Positions 1 through 8,908 of a DNA stretch of 41,094 nucleotides are shown in pieces (positions within the stretch are counted from its first letter, which is position 1; each line of letters opens with the position of its first letter). The DNA lies in assembly GCA_022360555.1 (NCBI GenBank), contig JAKSCQ010000087.1, forward strand, positions 1 through 41,094. Direction: 5' to 3'. The translations under genes were made by a program, and so were the position numbers. The stretch is from Pseudomonadales bacterium (GTDB taxonomy: Bacteria > Pseudomonadota > Gammaproteobacteria > Pseudomonadales > Alcanivoracaceae). The notes beneath the pieces were generated by a model. That model had not been told where the DNA came from. It did no database searches and saw only the letters and a program-made list of their open reading frames with translations.

Positions 1-979
1 CACTGCCGGCGGCTGCGGCGGCACCGGAACTTCCGGTGGTCGCGGCAATCATGTCACGGGATCCGGCCGCGCCATTATTGGCCGCACCACCGGAGGTAAG
101 ATCACCGGATACCTTGGCATCGGACCCCAGGTTGGACAGGACGGAATCTTCCTGCAGTTCCTCGAACATGCTGCTGTGTGCCAGTACGCCCTTGCGGCTC
201 GCCGTGGCCCGGGCCTTCTTCACCTCTTCCGGTTTCGGCTTGGGCTTTTCCTTTGCCACCTTGGGTTCGTCAGGCTTGGGTTCGTCCTTTTTCTTTTCTT
301 CCGGTTTTTCCACCGGCTTCTCCACCGGTTTGGGCGGCACCCTTTCCTTGACCATGCGGGCCAGACGCTCGGGAATTTCCACTTTCTCGTCCGGGTCGCG
401 GGGCGGCACTTCCCAGATACGGGGCACCCCGCCAATCACCAGCATGAACAGCAACGATACCAGTACAGCCTTGCGCAAGCGGCGGCTGTCTTCCTCCGGA
501 CGAGACCAGGGCATAATGCCGGCACGGAACAGTTTTTCGTCGTCCGCCTCCCGCTCGATGACAAAGTCATAGCGGGAGTTTTCCAGCTCTTCGGTGACCT
601 CTTCGAGATGGAAGTTCAGTTCGCCGATGGTCTCCTGGCTGTCGCGGATGTCGTCCAGCAAGGCGTTGCGCTTGTCATCGAGGGCGGCGAGTTGGCCATT
701 GAACTCCTCGGCCAGCTTGCGACTGCGTTTCATGGTCGCGTCCTGGTCCGCACCGGAAACGCCATCGCCCCAGAACAGGGACGCGCAGCCCATGTCATTC
801 AACTGGTCCAGTGATTCGCAAACCACACCCAGCAGGTGGAACTGCTGACGCTGCGGCTCCAGCTCAGTCAGTTCGGAGTCAACTTGCTGCAGGTTCGACT
901 GCAGACCGGCAAGCAACTGTTCCTCGCTTGCTATCTGGTCAGTCAGTTCCTGCTGTCGCTGTGCTAATGATGTATTCAC
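1..979 (-). CDS. AgmX/PglI- or TonB-like coiled-coil inner-membrane protein (3' end outside window)
   Basis: The reading frame starts at GTG 979, 21 bases after the stop of the upstream ExbD gene, and runs off the left edge, so about 326 residues are visible. Residues 1-150 are Gln/Glu-rich and look coiled-coil. One hydrophobic segment lies at about 167-186. It is followed by a Lys/Pro/Glu-rich stretch (about 200-260, repeated KPVEKP, KPKPEE) and then a Gly/Ala/Ser-rich linker. A single membrane anchor followed by a stiff Pro/Lys periplasmic arm is the plan of TonB, TolA and the AgmX/PglI proteins of myxobacterial gliding clusters. The C-terminal domain that would settle the family is missing. 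Its position last in an ExbB-ExbD-ExbD operon supports a force-transmitting role across the periplasm. The GTG start lacks a clear ribosome binding site, so the start is uncertain by a few codons. Confidence 0.7.
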   Translation of the reverse strand, partial: MNTSLAQRQQELTDQIASEEQLLAGLQSNLQQVDSELTELEPQRQQFHLLGVVCESLDQLNDMGCASLFWGDGVSGADQDATMKRSRKLAEEFNGQLAALDDKRNALLDDIRDSQETIGELNFHLEEVTEELENSRYDFVIEREADDEKLFRAGIMPWSRPEEDSRRLRKAVLVSLLFMLVIGGVPRIWEVPPRDPDEKVEIPERLARMVKERVPPKPVEKPVEKPEEKKKDEPKPDEPKVAKEKPKPKPEEVKKARATASRKGVLAHSSMFEELQEDSVLSNLGSDAKVSGDLTSGGAANNGAAGSRDMIAATTGSSGAAAAAGS

Positions 980-1000
980 AGGATCACGCCAATCTGAAAA

Positions 1001-1483
1001 TTATTTTTGATTTACCGCCAGTGAAATCCGGTTGTAACCGGCTGCCGTACAGGACGACATGATTCGCTTCATGGTGCTGTAATGCACCGTCTGGTCAGCC
1101 AGAATCGTCACTTCGGTACTGTCATCGACATCTTCATCAAGGCCGATGGAGCTTTCGCGGATAGTCACCATCTTGTTGCGGATCGCTTCGACAATTCTGC
1201 CGTCGCTTTCCAGCACTTCCTGCATCGTGGCAACGTGTTCGCCCTTCACCAGAACTTCTGTATTACTGACCGCCACCACCACGGTTTCTCGGGGCTTGGT
1301 ATCCACGATGGAATTGGGCAGCTTAATGTCCTTGGGTGGGTCCACCACCGGGTTGTCCGACTGGTTAACCAGCAGGTAAAGCAGCAGGATGGTGAAAATA
1401 TCCATCAGGGAAGTCAGGCTGAGAGAGGCCTCCGGTCGGTTACCAAGACGGGCCAGCCTGCGCATGCGTCGACTGTTCTTCAT
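1001..1483 (-). CDS. ExbD/TolR-family proton-channel subunit, copy with membrane aspartate
   Basis: 160 residues. A basic N-terminus (MKNSRRMRRLARLG) precedes one membrane segment at about 21-41 containing SLTSLMDIFTILLL; the acidic residue is Asp28, at the place of the proton-carrying Asp of ExbD/TolR. The remaining 115 residues form a periplasmic domain of the expected size. ExbD/TolR subunits work with a pentameric ExbB/TolQ channel to turn proton flow into mechanical work on a TonB/TolA-type partner. Its start overlaps the stop of the upstream ExbD paralogue by 4 bp (ATGA), so the two are translationally coupled. Family assignment is secure; the specific partner is inferred from the neighbouring AgmX-like gene. 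Confidence 0.9.
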   Translation of the reverse strand: MKNSRRMRRLARLGNRPEASLSLTSLMDIFTILLLYLLVNQSDNPVVDPPKDIKLPNSIVDTKPRETVVVAVSNTEVLVKGEHVATMQEVLESDGRIVEAIRNKMVTIRESSIGLDEDVDDSTEVTILADQTVHYSTMKRIMSSCTAAGYNRISLAVNQK

Positions 1484-1965
1484 GGCGCATCCCCTATGGC
1501 AATGTCCGGGAACAACACTTCTGACTCCTTGTTGCCTTCCTCATCTTCATGCTGGTAAATCTTCACCGTATCCATCACAGCGATCATGTCGTTGTATTCG
1601 ATGTCCGGCTCCAGCAGCACGGTGATGTCCTCTTTGTCCGGATTCCTTTCTTTCAGGCGACGCAGTTCAGCAGTGAGGCTTTCCAGGTCGTATTCCCCTT
1701 CCTTGTTGGGGAAGCGGTAGTTAATGACCTTGCCGTTGCCGATCTCCAGTGCCTCCTTGCGAACCATGACCTCAATGTTCACCGGCGGGGTATCGGCAAC
1801 TTCACCGCCTGATCCCGGTGCCGGCAGGTTCAGTTCCTGAATGGTCACCTGGGAGAACACTGCCGTGGCCAGCAGAAAAGGAATCAGCACCACCATCAGG
1901 TTCATGAAAGAAGTGACGTCGAGTTCGACTTCTTTCGGCGGTTTTCTCATTGATTTTCTTGCCAT
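1480..1965 (-). CDS. ExbD/TolR-family subunit in which the membrane Asp is replaced by Asn
   Basis: 161 residues with one membrane segment at about 19-38. The motif ELDVTSFMNLMVVLIPF aligns with the canonical ExbD/TolR pattern (N-V-T-P-F-I-D), but the residue at the protonatable position is Asn22. The rest is a periplasmic domain of normal size. It lies 10 bases after the ExbB-like gene and overlaps the next ExbD gene by 4 bp. The two ExbD proteins are probably made together and may form a heterodimer in which only one chain carries the titratable Asp. Family membership is clear. Functional asymmetry is inferred from the substitution. Confidence 0.88.
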   Translation of the reverse strand: MARKSMRKPPKEVELDVTSFMNLMVVLIPFLLATAVFSQVTIQELNLPAPGSGGEVADTPPVNIEVMVRKEALEIGNGKVINYRFPNKEGEYDLESLTAELRRLKERNPDKEDITVLLEPDIEYNDMIAVMDTVKIYQHEDEEGNKESEVLFPDIAIGDAP

Positions 1966-1975
1966 GACTCAGCGC

Positions 1976-2683
1976 TCAGTTTGTTGCCGGTTCAGCCTGC
2001 TTTTCCCCGGGGAGTTCATTGGCTGCGGAAGATGACTGCTGGTAGCTTCGACGGGTGAAAGTGCCGATCAACTTCAGGGTTTTCACGGAAATCATTTCCA
2101 GGCTGCCAACGATGGCCGCGGTCTTGGAGCTGACCATGTTGTAGCAAACCAGCAGCGGGATCGCCGCGATCAGGCCGAACGCCGTGGTGTTCATGGCCAT
2201 GGCGATGGAACTGGAAAGCAGCGCGGACTTTTCCGCCGGGTTGGCATTGGCCACCGCTTCGAACGCGGAGATCAGACCGATAATGGTGCCCAGCAGACCC
2301 AGCAGGGTGGAAATGTTGGCGAACATGGAAATATAGACCGTGCGCGCTTCCAGTTGCGGGGTGATTTCCATCATGGCTTCTTCCATGGCCACTTCGATGT
2401 CATCGCGACGACGCACCGTACCCTGGACTTCCAACCCCATGGACAACATTTGCGCCACGGCGGAGTTATTGTCGCTCACCATTTCACGGGCCTGCTCAAA
2501 ATCGCCTTCGGCCAGTACCGGGTGCAGTGCTTCCCAGGTTTTTCGGTTGGACCGCTCCAGCATCTTGAGCTTGATAAAACGCTCGGCGGCAAAGGCAAGC
2601 CCCAGGATTCCCACGATCAGAATCGGGTACATCCAGAAACCGCCATCCTGAAAAAATTTGATGATTACGTTCATGATATTCAC
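1976..2683 (-). CDS. ExbB/TolQ/MotA-family proton channel
   Basis: 235 residues with three predicted membrane segments at about 16-33, 120-141 and 160-183. The second contains LLGLLGTIIGLISAF and the third AMNTTAFGLIAAIPLL followed by CYN, both hallmarks of the ExbB/TolQ channel core, with the usual small and Thr residues lining the pore. The large cytoplasmic loop between segments 1 and 2 is also typical. A ribosome binding site (AGGAAAG) precedes the ATG. It is followed by two ExbD-type genes and the AgmX-like gene, forming a complete energising complex in one operon. In Myxococcus the equivalent set is AglR-AglQ-AglS. Which job this one powers is not known from sequence. Confidence 0.93.
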   Translation of the reverse strand: MNIMNVIIKFFQDGGFWMYPILIVGILGLAFAAERFIKLKMLERSNRKTWEALHPVLAEGDFEQAREMVSDNNSAVAQMLSMGLEVQGTVRRRDDIEVAMEEAMMEITPQLEARTVYISMFANISTLLGLLGTIIGLISAFEAVANANPAEKSALLSSSIAMAMNTTAFGLIAAIPLLVCYNMVSSKTAAIVGSLEMISVKTLKLIGTFTRRSYQQSSSAANELPGEKQAEPATN

Positions 2684-2719
2684 TTTCCTCTTCTTCTCAG
2701 AAAGCCTGACGGCCGTGAT

Positions 2720-3013
2720 TTACTGTTGCTTGGTGCCTGTTGTTTCGGTGCTGACCCGATAAAAATCCAGCTCACGCATGAATACCGGCTTGTCCACCGG
2801 CACCATGTCTTCATTAAGCAGACTGGATGTCAGATCGGTTTCCACACCAATTTCAGAACTCTTCCAGGGAACGATGTACAACGCTTTGGGCGCATCGCTG
2901 TTGCCCAATACCGACATCCCGGAAATTTCCTTGACGTCTTCCTTCGCTTCTTCCGCCCACAGCGTTGCAGGAAACAGCAAGGCCAGCAGACAAAGTGCAA
3001 TAACCTGTCGCAT
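2720..3013 (-). CDS. small secreted protein of unknown function
   Basis: 97 residues. The start at 3013 is chosen because AGGAGG stands 4 bases upstream and the protein then begins with a clean Sec signal peptide (MRQVIALCLLALLFPATLWA, cleavage after residue 20). A longer in-frame extension upstream would bury the signal. The mature part (about 77 residues) is acidic at first (EEAKEDVKE) and contains LYIVPWKSSEIG and DMVPVDKPVF. I do not recognise a domain. It sits 8 bases after the TPR lipoprotein gene and 36 bases before the ExbB gene, so it is probably a periplasmic component of the same machine. Confidence 0.72.
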   Translation of the reverse strand: MRQVIALCLLALLFPATLWAEEAKEDVKEISGMSVLGNSDAPKALYIVPWKSSEIGVETDLTSSLLNEDMVPVDKPVFMRELDFYRVSTETTGTKQQ

Positions 3014-3021
3014 CTTCCCTC

Positions 3022-3603
3022 CTATTGTTTCGTTCGCCATTCGAGGTCGGTGATCCACACTTTCACATCCTCGTTATCCGGAACCAGTGCGCTGTATGCC
3101 TGATAGGCTTCCAGTGCGCAGGGGTAATCGCGCAGATAGATATCGCACAGCACACCGAGATTGCGGTTCGCCAGGGCGAAATCGGGATACTGCTTCAGCA
3201 GGCTTTCATAGGTATTTCTGGCTTCCTCGAAGCGACCCATCCGCCTGAGCAGCAGGCCGTATTCATTGTTGGCCACGGGATTGTCCGGCTCGATATCCAG
3301 GGCAATCTCCAGATTTTCTTCCGCTTTCTCCAGCTCACCCTGCTTGCGGTAGGCAATCGCCAGATTGATGAAGGGCACCGCGCTCTTGCGGCTCCCGCTG
3401 AAGGTGTCGTTGAGCAGCGCGATGGCATCCGGGTAGTTTTCTTCGTCAATCAGGTCCATGGCGGTATTGAAGTGTTCCACTTCATCCGAGCTCAGGGCTC
3501 CGCCGCTTCCACCCGCACCGCCAATCACCGCACAACCCGACATCTGCAGGATAGCCAGCACCAGTAGCAACAACCCCGCTCTGTTCATGGAAAAGTCAGG
3601 CAT
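3022..3603 (-). CDS. TPR-repeat lipoprotein
   Basis: 193 residues from ATG 3603. This start overlaps the previous gene's TGA by one base (TGATG) and has GGAGGAGG 7 bases upstream; a GTG one codon earlier is the alternative. The N-terminus is a lipoprotein signal ending in LQMSGC. Several tetratricopeptide units follow (for example LINLAIAYRKQGELEKAEE-type helices and NNEYGLLLRRMGRFEEAR). TPR arrays bind partner proteins, and a lipid anchor would hold this one at the inner leaflet of the outer membrane or on the inner membrane. It lies between the giant TPR protein and the small secreted protein in the operon. It resembles the small TPR components of Glt-type machines, but I cannot assign an orthologue. 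Confidence 0.82.
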   Translation of the reverse strand: MPDFSMNRAGLLLLVLAILQMSGCAVIGGAGGSGGALSSDEVEHFNTAMDLIDEENYPDAIALLNDTFSGSRKSAVPFINLAIAYRKQGELEKAEENLEIALDIEPDNPVANNEYGLLLRRMGRFEEARNTYESLLKQYPDFALANRNLGVLCDIYLRDYPCALEAYQAYSALVPDNEDVKVWITDLEWRTKQ

Positions 3604-6600
3604 CACTCATCCTCCTCCACATCCACGGCTGCCAGCTCCTGGTCCGGTGCGGCTTTCGGCTTTTCACCAACCTGTTCGCTGTCATCCCCTTCCGGGGCGT
3701 TCTTCGCATCCTGTTCCACCGGCTCGTCCGATTTCCCAGAGCTCTCCGGCTCCGCCGCCACGGCCTTGTCTGTCGCGGCTGCCTCAGTGGCATCGACACC
3801 CTCGCCATCCTCGGCAGAAACATCCGATGCCGCCGGCTCCACCGAAGCCGTTTCTTCCGGCACAACGTCGGCCGGCTCTTCTGCTCCAGCTGCCTCTGTA
3901 CTGTCCACTTCGCCCTGCTGGCTCTCCCCGGCAGCCGTCTCGCCTGCTGCTGCGACCTGTTGGGGCAACATGGGTTGTGTCAGGTGGCTGTAGTCCACGT
4001 TCACCACCGAGGCAATAAAACCGCTGCTTTCCTCATAACGCGCATAGCGACCCGGTACGATATCGCCCAGGCGGGCAATACTCTTGTCCACCCAGTCGTT
4101 GTAGACGCCCATATCGATAAAGCCGACATTTTTCTTGTGGGCGCCAATCGCTTTCTCTTCAAAGTTGAAGGCCTGCTCGTCCAGCATGTCTTCGTATTGC
4201 AGCATCTCCAGTTCGTTCATGTCGGTGGGTCGCTCGGACTCCTTCAGGGAACGACTGAAGTTGTAGTAGATCTCCGCGATGTAATAGGTGGCGGCCGCAT
4301 TCACCTCACCGACCTCGTAGGCCAGCAGGCCCCCGAATGCCTTGTTTGCCGCTTTCATGGCCCGGCTCTTTTCTTTCAGGGTGACATCGAAGGGCTGCAC
4401 CAGCTTGATGCTGGCGTATTGCTCATACATCGGTTTGGTCAGTACCAGGGAGGCCATGCCCGCCAGGTAGCGCATACGATCGGTACGCTGTTGCGCGCCA
4501 GTGTTGGCATCCACGGCTACCAGCGCTTCCAGTTCCCGGTGGTAGGCGGCGATGTCATCACGCTCCTTGAGGATGTCGGCAATCTGCTGATGCATTTCCA
4601 CCACCGGCTCCGGCGGCTGCGGGAAGTAATCGATATAGCGGCGATAGACGGCGATGGCCTTGTCCTGTTCACCGGCCTGGATATAGAAATCGGCGGCAAC
4701 TTTGAGGGCTTCCCGGCGCACGGTGTCGTCGTCACTTTCGCTTTCGATGCGCTCGTATTCCTGCGCGGCCTGCAGCAACTGACCGGATTCGCTGTAGACA
4801 TGGGCCAGCTTCTTGGTGACGTCCGGCTGCAACTCGTGATCGGGATACTGGTCACGGAAGGCCACCAGCACCTGGGCGGAACGGTCCCAGTTTTGCAGGG
4901 CAATAAACGCGGTGGCGGCATCGTATTCTGCGGCCGGGCGCAGCTTGGAGGTGGGCGCGGCCACCCCCAGACGCAGGAAGTGATCCGCAGCGGCCTGATA
5001 GTTTTCCGCCGCATTGGCCTGTTCACCCTGCTTGTAAATGGAAGCCGCCAGGTTTTCGGTCAGTGCCTTGCGGCTTTCATCCTCTTGCCCGGTGAGCTGC
5101 AGGACATTGACATACCCCTCTTCGGCCTGGGGGTATTGCGCCAGCTCGAAGGACGAGTGCGCCACCACCAGCCAGGCTGAACGGCGCTGTTCCTGAGGCG
5201 CCTGCGGGAACATTTCCAGCATCTTGCGGCCGGTGGTCACGGCGAATTCGTAGTCCTGCATGGCGAAAATGTCTTCCAGCCCCGCGCCCATGACCAACGA
5301 AGCCTTGTCGTGCTGGGGGAAGGTGTCGGCAAACCGCAGCGAGCTGCGGATCACGTCATGCTTGACCGCTTCCCGCTCGCCCTGCACCACGGTATTGAGA
5401 TGTTCACGGTGGGCATAAACGGCCGCATAGCCGGCGGCGGACGCCTTGTCGTGGGCCGGGTAGTCATAGGCGGTACGTTCGTACTCCCGGGCCGCCGCCT
5501 GATAGGACTGGTTTTCCAGCAACAGGTCCGCCAACTGGTAGTTCATCACCGGCGACTGTTCGTCGCTGGGGAAGGAATCCAGGAATTCGTGATACCAGTG
5601 CTGGGCTTCGCTGAAATTCTTCGCCTTGTCCTTGTCGAATTGCGGGTCCTGATACAAGGCGTGGTAGTAATTGGCCAGCTCGGTCAGGTTTTCCTTGAGC
5701 AGGGCCAGCACATCCGGGTAGGACGCCACCTCGAAGTGGGTCCAGTAGTCGGATTTAAGCCCGTAGTCGGTGGCGAAATCCTTGTTGGCTTCGATAACCA
5801 GTTTGGGGAAGCCGCCCTGCTTGTAGATTTCGATCACGCGCATGTCGAAATGCGGCGACACCTTGTGATAGGGATTCAGATCCACAAAGGTGTTGTAGGA
5901 CGAGGCAGCGTCGGCATAGCGGCGCTTTTCCAGGTAGTGCTCGCCTAGGTTGCGATAAATATCCACCTCATAGCTGCGTTCGCCATACTTGCTGAAGTAG
6001 TCGGTCACCGCTTGCGGACCACCCATGGCCGAGAAGCTCAGGCTGATGACCCGGTGAGTATCATCCACCCGTTTTTTCTCGAATTCGTCGGTGGGATTAT
6101 CGAAGTCATAGCCGGTGTCGATTTTGTAATCGAGCAGGGCCACAAACTGGTTCATGGCCTCTTCATGCATGTCCTGCTTGTAGAAGGTCCAGCCCAGCTT
6201 GTAGAGCGACATTTCGTAATAGAAGGAGCTGGGCCCCATGTCGACGATGGCCAGGTAGGCTTCTTCCGCATCCAGATAACGCTTGCGCATGAAATAGTAT
6301 TCGCCGCGACGGAACTGGATTTCGTCGATATACCGGGAATTCGGGTACTCGGCGACGATCCGGTTCATCACGCCCACCGCTTCTTCCACCCGGCCCAGCT
6401 CTTCGTAGGCCCGGGTCATCTGGTAGAGCACCTGATCGTTACGCTCGTACATGGGATATTTTTCGAGCAACTGCTTGTACAGCGTAATCGCCTCTTCCGC
6501 GCCCTGGTTTTCCAGGCCATTGCCCACTGGAGTGGCCGGGGCCGCCTGGGTGTTGACGGGAACGTCCATTTGGGTGGTTCGGGCCTCAAAATCCGCCTGG

Positions 6601-6983
6601 GACTCGCGGGCTTGCCCGCTCTGCTCTTCCACCGGAGCCGCCTTGGCAAGGGTCGCCTGCTCGGGACGATCCATGGGCTCGGGCGCCGCGGATTCGGTCT
6701 GCGGCGGGGCGGCACTGGGGCTTTCGAAGGTGCCGTATTCCTTTTCGATCTTGAGGTCAGCCAGGCGACGAATCGCCTCTGGCGTCATGGCCGATTCGGG
6801 CGTTTCTTCCAGGAATTTCTGGTAGCCCTCCATGGCCTTTTCGATACCGCCTTCAATCTTCTTGTCTTCCAGATCCAGCTCGACCCGACGCAACTGGGCG
6901 ATGGTGCCCTTCTCGGACATGGCGGCACAGGACGCCAGCAATACCGACAGGACCATCAGGGCGATGAAGCGATGGAAGGTCAT
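3603..6983 (-). CDS. giant TPR lipoprotein
   Basis: 1126 residues. The lipoprotein signal MTFHRFIALMVLSVLLASC puts the lipidated Cys at residue 19. A Pro/Ala/Gln-rich linker (about 65-155) leads to a long TPR superhelix (about 155-900) with many A-x-x-Y-x-x-x-L-x-x-P-type repeats (for example ITLYKQLLEKYP, AVGVMNRIVAEYP). A disordered acidic Ala/Glu/Ser/Pro tail runs from about 1000 to the end. Such proteins usually act as scaffolds in the periplasm; myxobacterial gliding clusters contain similar very large TPR proteins. Its ATG overlaps the upstream TPR gene by 4 bp and its stop overlaps the next lipoprotein gene by 1 bp, so all three are translationally coupled. The function is inferred from context only. 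Confidence 0.85.
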   Translation of the reverse strand: MTFHRFIALMVLSVLLASCAAMSEKGTIAQLRRVELDLEDKKIEGGIEKAMEGYQKFLEETPESAMTPEAIRRLADLKIEKEYGTFESPSAAPPQTESAAPEPMDRPEQATLAKAAPVEEQSGQARESQADFEARTTQMDVPVNTQAAPATPVGNGLENQGAEEAITLYKQLLEKYPMYERNDQVLYQMTRAYEELGRVEEAVGVMNRIVAEYPNSRYIDEIQFRRGEYYFMRKRYLDAEEAYLAIVDMGPSSFYYEMSLYKLGWTFYKQDMHEEAMNQFVALLDYKIDTGYDFDNPTDEFEKKRVDDTHRVISLSFSAMGGPQAVTDYFSKYGERSYEVDIYRNLGEHYLEKRRYADAASSYNTFVDLNPYHKVSPHFDMRVIEIYKQGGFPKLVIEANKDFATDYGLKSDYWTHFEVASYPDVLALLKENLTELANYYHALYQDPQFDKDKAKNFSEAQHWYHEFLDSFPSDEQSPVMNYQLADLLLENQSYQAAAREYERTAYDYPAHDKASAAGYAAVYAHREHLNTVVQGEREAVKHDVIRSSLRFADTFPQHDKASLVMGAGLEDIFAMQDYEFAVTTGRKMLEMFPQAPQEQRRSAWLVVAHSSFELAQYPQAEEGYVNVLQLTGQEDESRKALTENLAASIYKQGEQANAAENYQAAADHFLRLGVAAPTSKLRPAAEYDAATAFIALQNWDRSAQVLVAFRDQYPDHELQPDVTKKLAHVYSESGQLLQAAQEYERIESESDDDTVRREALKVAADFYIQAGEQDKAIAVYRRYIDYFPQPPEPVVEMHQQIADILKERDDIAAYHRELEALVAVDANTGAQQRTDRMRYLAGMASLVLTKPMYEQYASIKLVQPFDVTLKEKSRAMKAANKAFGGLLAYEVGEVNAAATYYIAEIYYNFSRSLKESERPTDMNELEMLQYEDMLDEQAFNFEEKAIGAHKKNVGFIDMGVYNDWVDKSIARLGDIVPGRYARYEESSGFIASVVNVDYSHLTQPMLPQQVAAAGETAAGESQQGEVDSTEAAGAEEPADVVPEETASVEPAASDVSAEDGEGVDATEAAATDKAVAAEPESSGKSDEPVEQDAKNAPEGDDSEQVGEKPKAAPDQELAAVDVEEDE

Positions 6984-8905
6984 TCTGCGCCCTCCTCTTC
7001 ATCAACCATGCCGTGGGCTTCTGCCTGCTGGGCCTTGACGGCGCGGTCATAGCTTTCCGCCATGGCGAAGCGGGCCTGCACCTGGTATTGCTCGATCCGC
7101 CGGCGACGCTGTTCCAGTTCCTGGATGGCCATGGTTTCCAGCATGTGCCCGATGCCATTCATCAACCGCGTGACCCGGGTGCTGGCCTGGCGAATGTTTC
7201 CACGCGCCAGGGAAATGCGGGTGTCGTAGTCCTGGTAGCTCTGGGTGGCCGCCTGGCGGGTACGCACATAGGAGGCATAGATTTTTTCCAGGCGGGCCAC
7301 GTCATCGTCCAGCTCCCGCAGGTGCTCGAAAGCCTCGGTCAGCCGACGGTCATAATCGGTCTGGATGTTCCAGGTGATAACGCCGCGCAGCCGCGCCAGC
7401 CGACGACGGGCCTCCACGCCGGCAGGACTGTTGTCGCCCTGGTACTGTGCGTCCAGACGATCGAGTTTTTCCCGTGCAATGCGCTCGTCGGCGGTGGCCA
7501 GCAGTTCCGGACGTGGCGCCACCAGCAGACGCTGCAGACGGTCGTCCAGGCTCTGGCGCTGTTCCATGCGCAGGCGAATGCGGGAATCGAGCACGCGGAA
7601 GCGCTTGTCGATACCCGGCAGCAACGGCTCGTAGTAGCGCCGTCGCAGATCGATCATGTCTTCGTAGGCGTCCAGGTCTTCCTGCCAGGCAGAAAAACGG
7701 CGGCGCATGTCTTCCAGATCCAGGTAGTTCTTCAGCAGGGCCTGAAAGTCGTTTGACGCCATCAGGTCCATCAGATACCAGGTTTCCGGTGTTTCCGGTA
7801 ATTCCCGCAGGCGAACCAGCCAGTTGCTGTCCAGCTTGATTTCGTCACGCACCATGGCCTTGAGAAAGTTACCGTTGCGGATGCTGGCAATGGAGCTTTG
7901 CAGCCGGGTCAGCTCGGCACCAAAGGCATCCAGGGCATTGCCGTACAGCACGGCGGCCCGACCATGCAGCTCCAGGTTGGCGTAGGCGTAGGGGACACCC
8001 AGCAGACTTTCCTGTACCGCCTTGTTGGTGGGATTGCGCTTGAACAGAATGTTCCAGGGCACCAGAGCACGGTCATACTGTTCCAGCGTGACGTTGGCCC
8101 AGCCGGCGCCGAGCAATGCCTTGTTGGAGAAAGGCCCTTCCAGGCGTACGCGACCCAGGTACTGGCTGGCGGCCCGGGCATCCGGCTCCTCGGCCTCCAG
8201 CAGGCGGAACCCCAGCACCAGGTTGGCCTTGTCACGCATGGCGAGAGCCGGCTCATCCTCGTCATCGGCCTTGAGACGCCCGGTTTTTTCCAGTTGCGCC
8301 AGCCCCTTTTCTTCTTCTCCCTGCAGGATCAGGGCAACACCCAGGTTGTAGCCGGCAAAGCCTTCATAACCGTCCACCTTTTCCAGCTTTTCCAGGATTT
8401 CGATGGCATCGGAAAAACGGCCGTTGACGGTGTAGATCTGGGCCCGCAGCAGGCGCTCGTCGTAGCGGACGCTCTCCGGCACCTTGCCCTCCACACGCTC
8501 AATGGTGTGCAGGGCGCTTACCTTGTCGCCTTTTTCGTAATAAATACGCGCCAGCCGATAGGCCGCTTCGTTCTTGATGTCCTGGCTGACATTGCCCTCC
8601 AGCACGGCCTTGATGGCGCGGCCCGCCTTCTGGTGCATGCGGTAGGAAAGTTCGAAATCGCCCACCGAAAACTCGGCATGGTTGGCGTGGATGTGCAGCG
8701 GGTCCAGGTTGCGTTCGTCAACGCGGTAGTATTGCTCCAGCTCCGCATCCAGCCGGGAGATGGCGTCGAAGTACAACCCCTGTTCCGCGTAATAGAACGC
8801 CTCGCCCAGGAACAGGTCCCTGGACGCTTGCGGTTCGGAATTGTCTGCTGCCAAGACCCCGGACACCGTCAACAGGCCGAGCAGCAGGATTCGACGACAT
8901 ACCAT
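6980..8905 (-). CDS. secreted TPR / coiled-coil protein, paralogue of the gene at 22573-24432
   Basis: 641 residues. A Sec signal (MVCRRILLLGLLTVSGVLA) is followed by TPR-like helices (about 25-330, for example AAYRLARIYYEKGDKVSALH) and a long Arg/Glu/Gln-rich alpha-helical, probably coiled-coil, C-terminal half (about 370-640). The end (AMAESYDRAVKAQ) matches the end of the second-locus protein (KADIYHRAVRSQ). The C-terminus overlaps the start of the giant TPR gene by 4 bp. The small secreted protein gene is 3 bases upstream, the same pairing as in the second copy at 22573-24936. A periplasmic structural role is likely; no catalytic motif is visible. Confidence 0.83.
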   Translation of the reverse strand: MVCRRILLLGLLTVSGVLAADNSEPQASRDLFLGEAFYYAEQGLYFDAISRLDAELEQYYRVDERNLDPLHIHANHAEFSVGDFELSYRMHQKAGRAIKAVLEGNVSQDIKNEAAYRLARIYYEKGDKVSALHTIERVEGKVPESVRYDERLLRAQIYTVNGRFSDAIEILEKLEKVDGYEGFAGYNLGVALILQGEEEKGLAQLEKTGRLKADDEDEPALAMRDKANLVLGFRLLEAEEPDARAASQYLGRVRLEGPFSNKALLGAGWANVTLEQYDRALVPWNILFKRNPTNKAVQESLLGVPYAYANLELHGRAAVLYGNALDAFGAELTRLQSSIASIRNGNFLKAMVRDEIKLDSNWLVRLRELPETPETWYLMDLMASNDFQALLKNYLDLEDMRRRFSAWQEDLDAYEDMIDLRRRYYEPLLPGIDKRFRVLDSRIRLRMEQRQSLDDRLQRLLVAPRPELLATADERIAREKLDRLDAQYQGDNSPAGVEARRRLARLRGVITWNIQTDYDRRLTEAFEHLRELDDDVARLEKIYASYVRTRQAATQSYQDYDTRISLARGNIRQASTRVTRLMNGIGHMLETMAIQELEQRRRRIEQYQVQARFAMAESYDRAVKAQQAEAHGMVDEEEGAE

Positions 8906-8908
8906 GAA

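Noticed and set aside
1001..2683. Tol-Pal system
   Set aside because: No TolA with TolB/Pal neighbours, two ExbD genes in place of one TolR, and TPR/AgmX-like partners.
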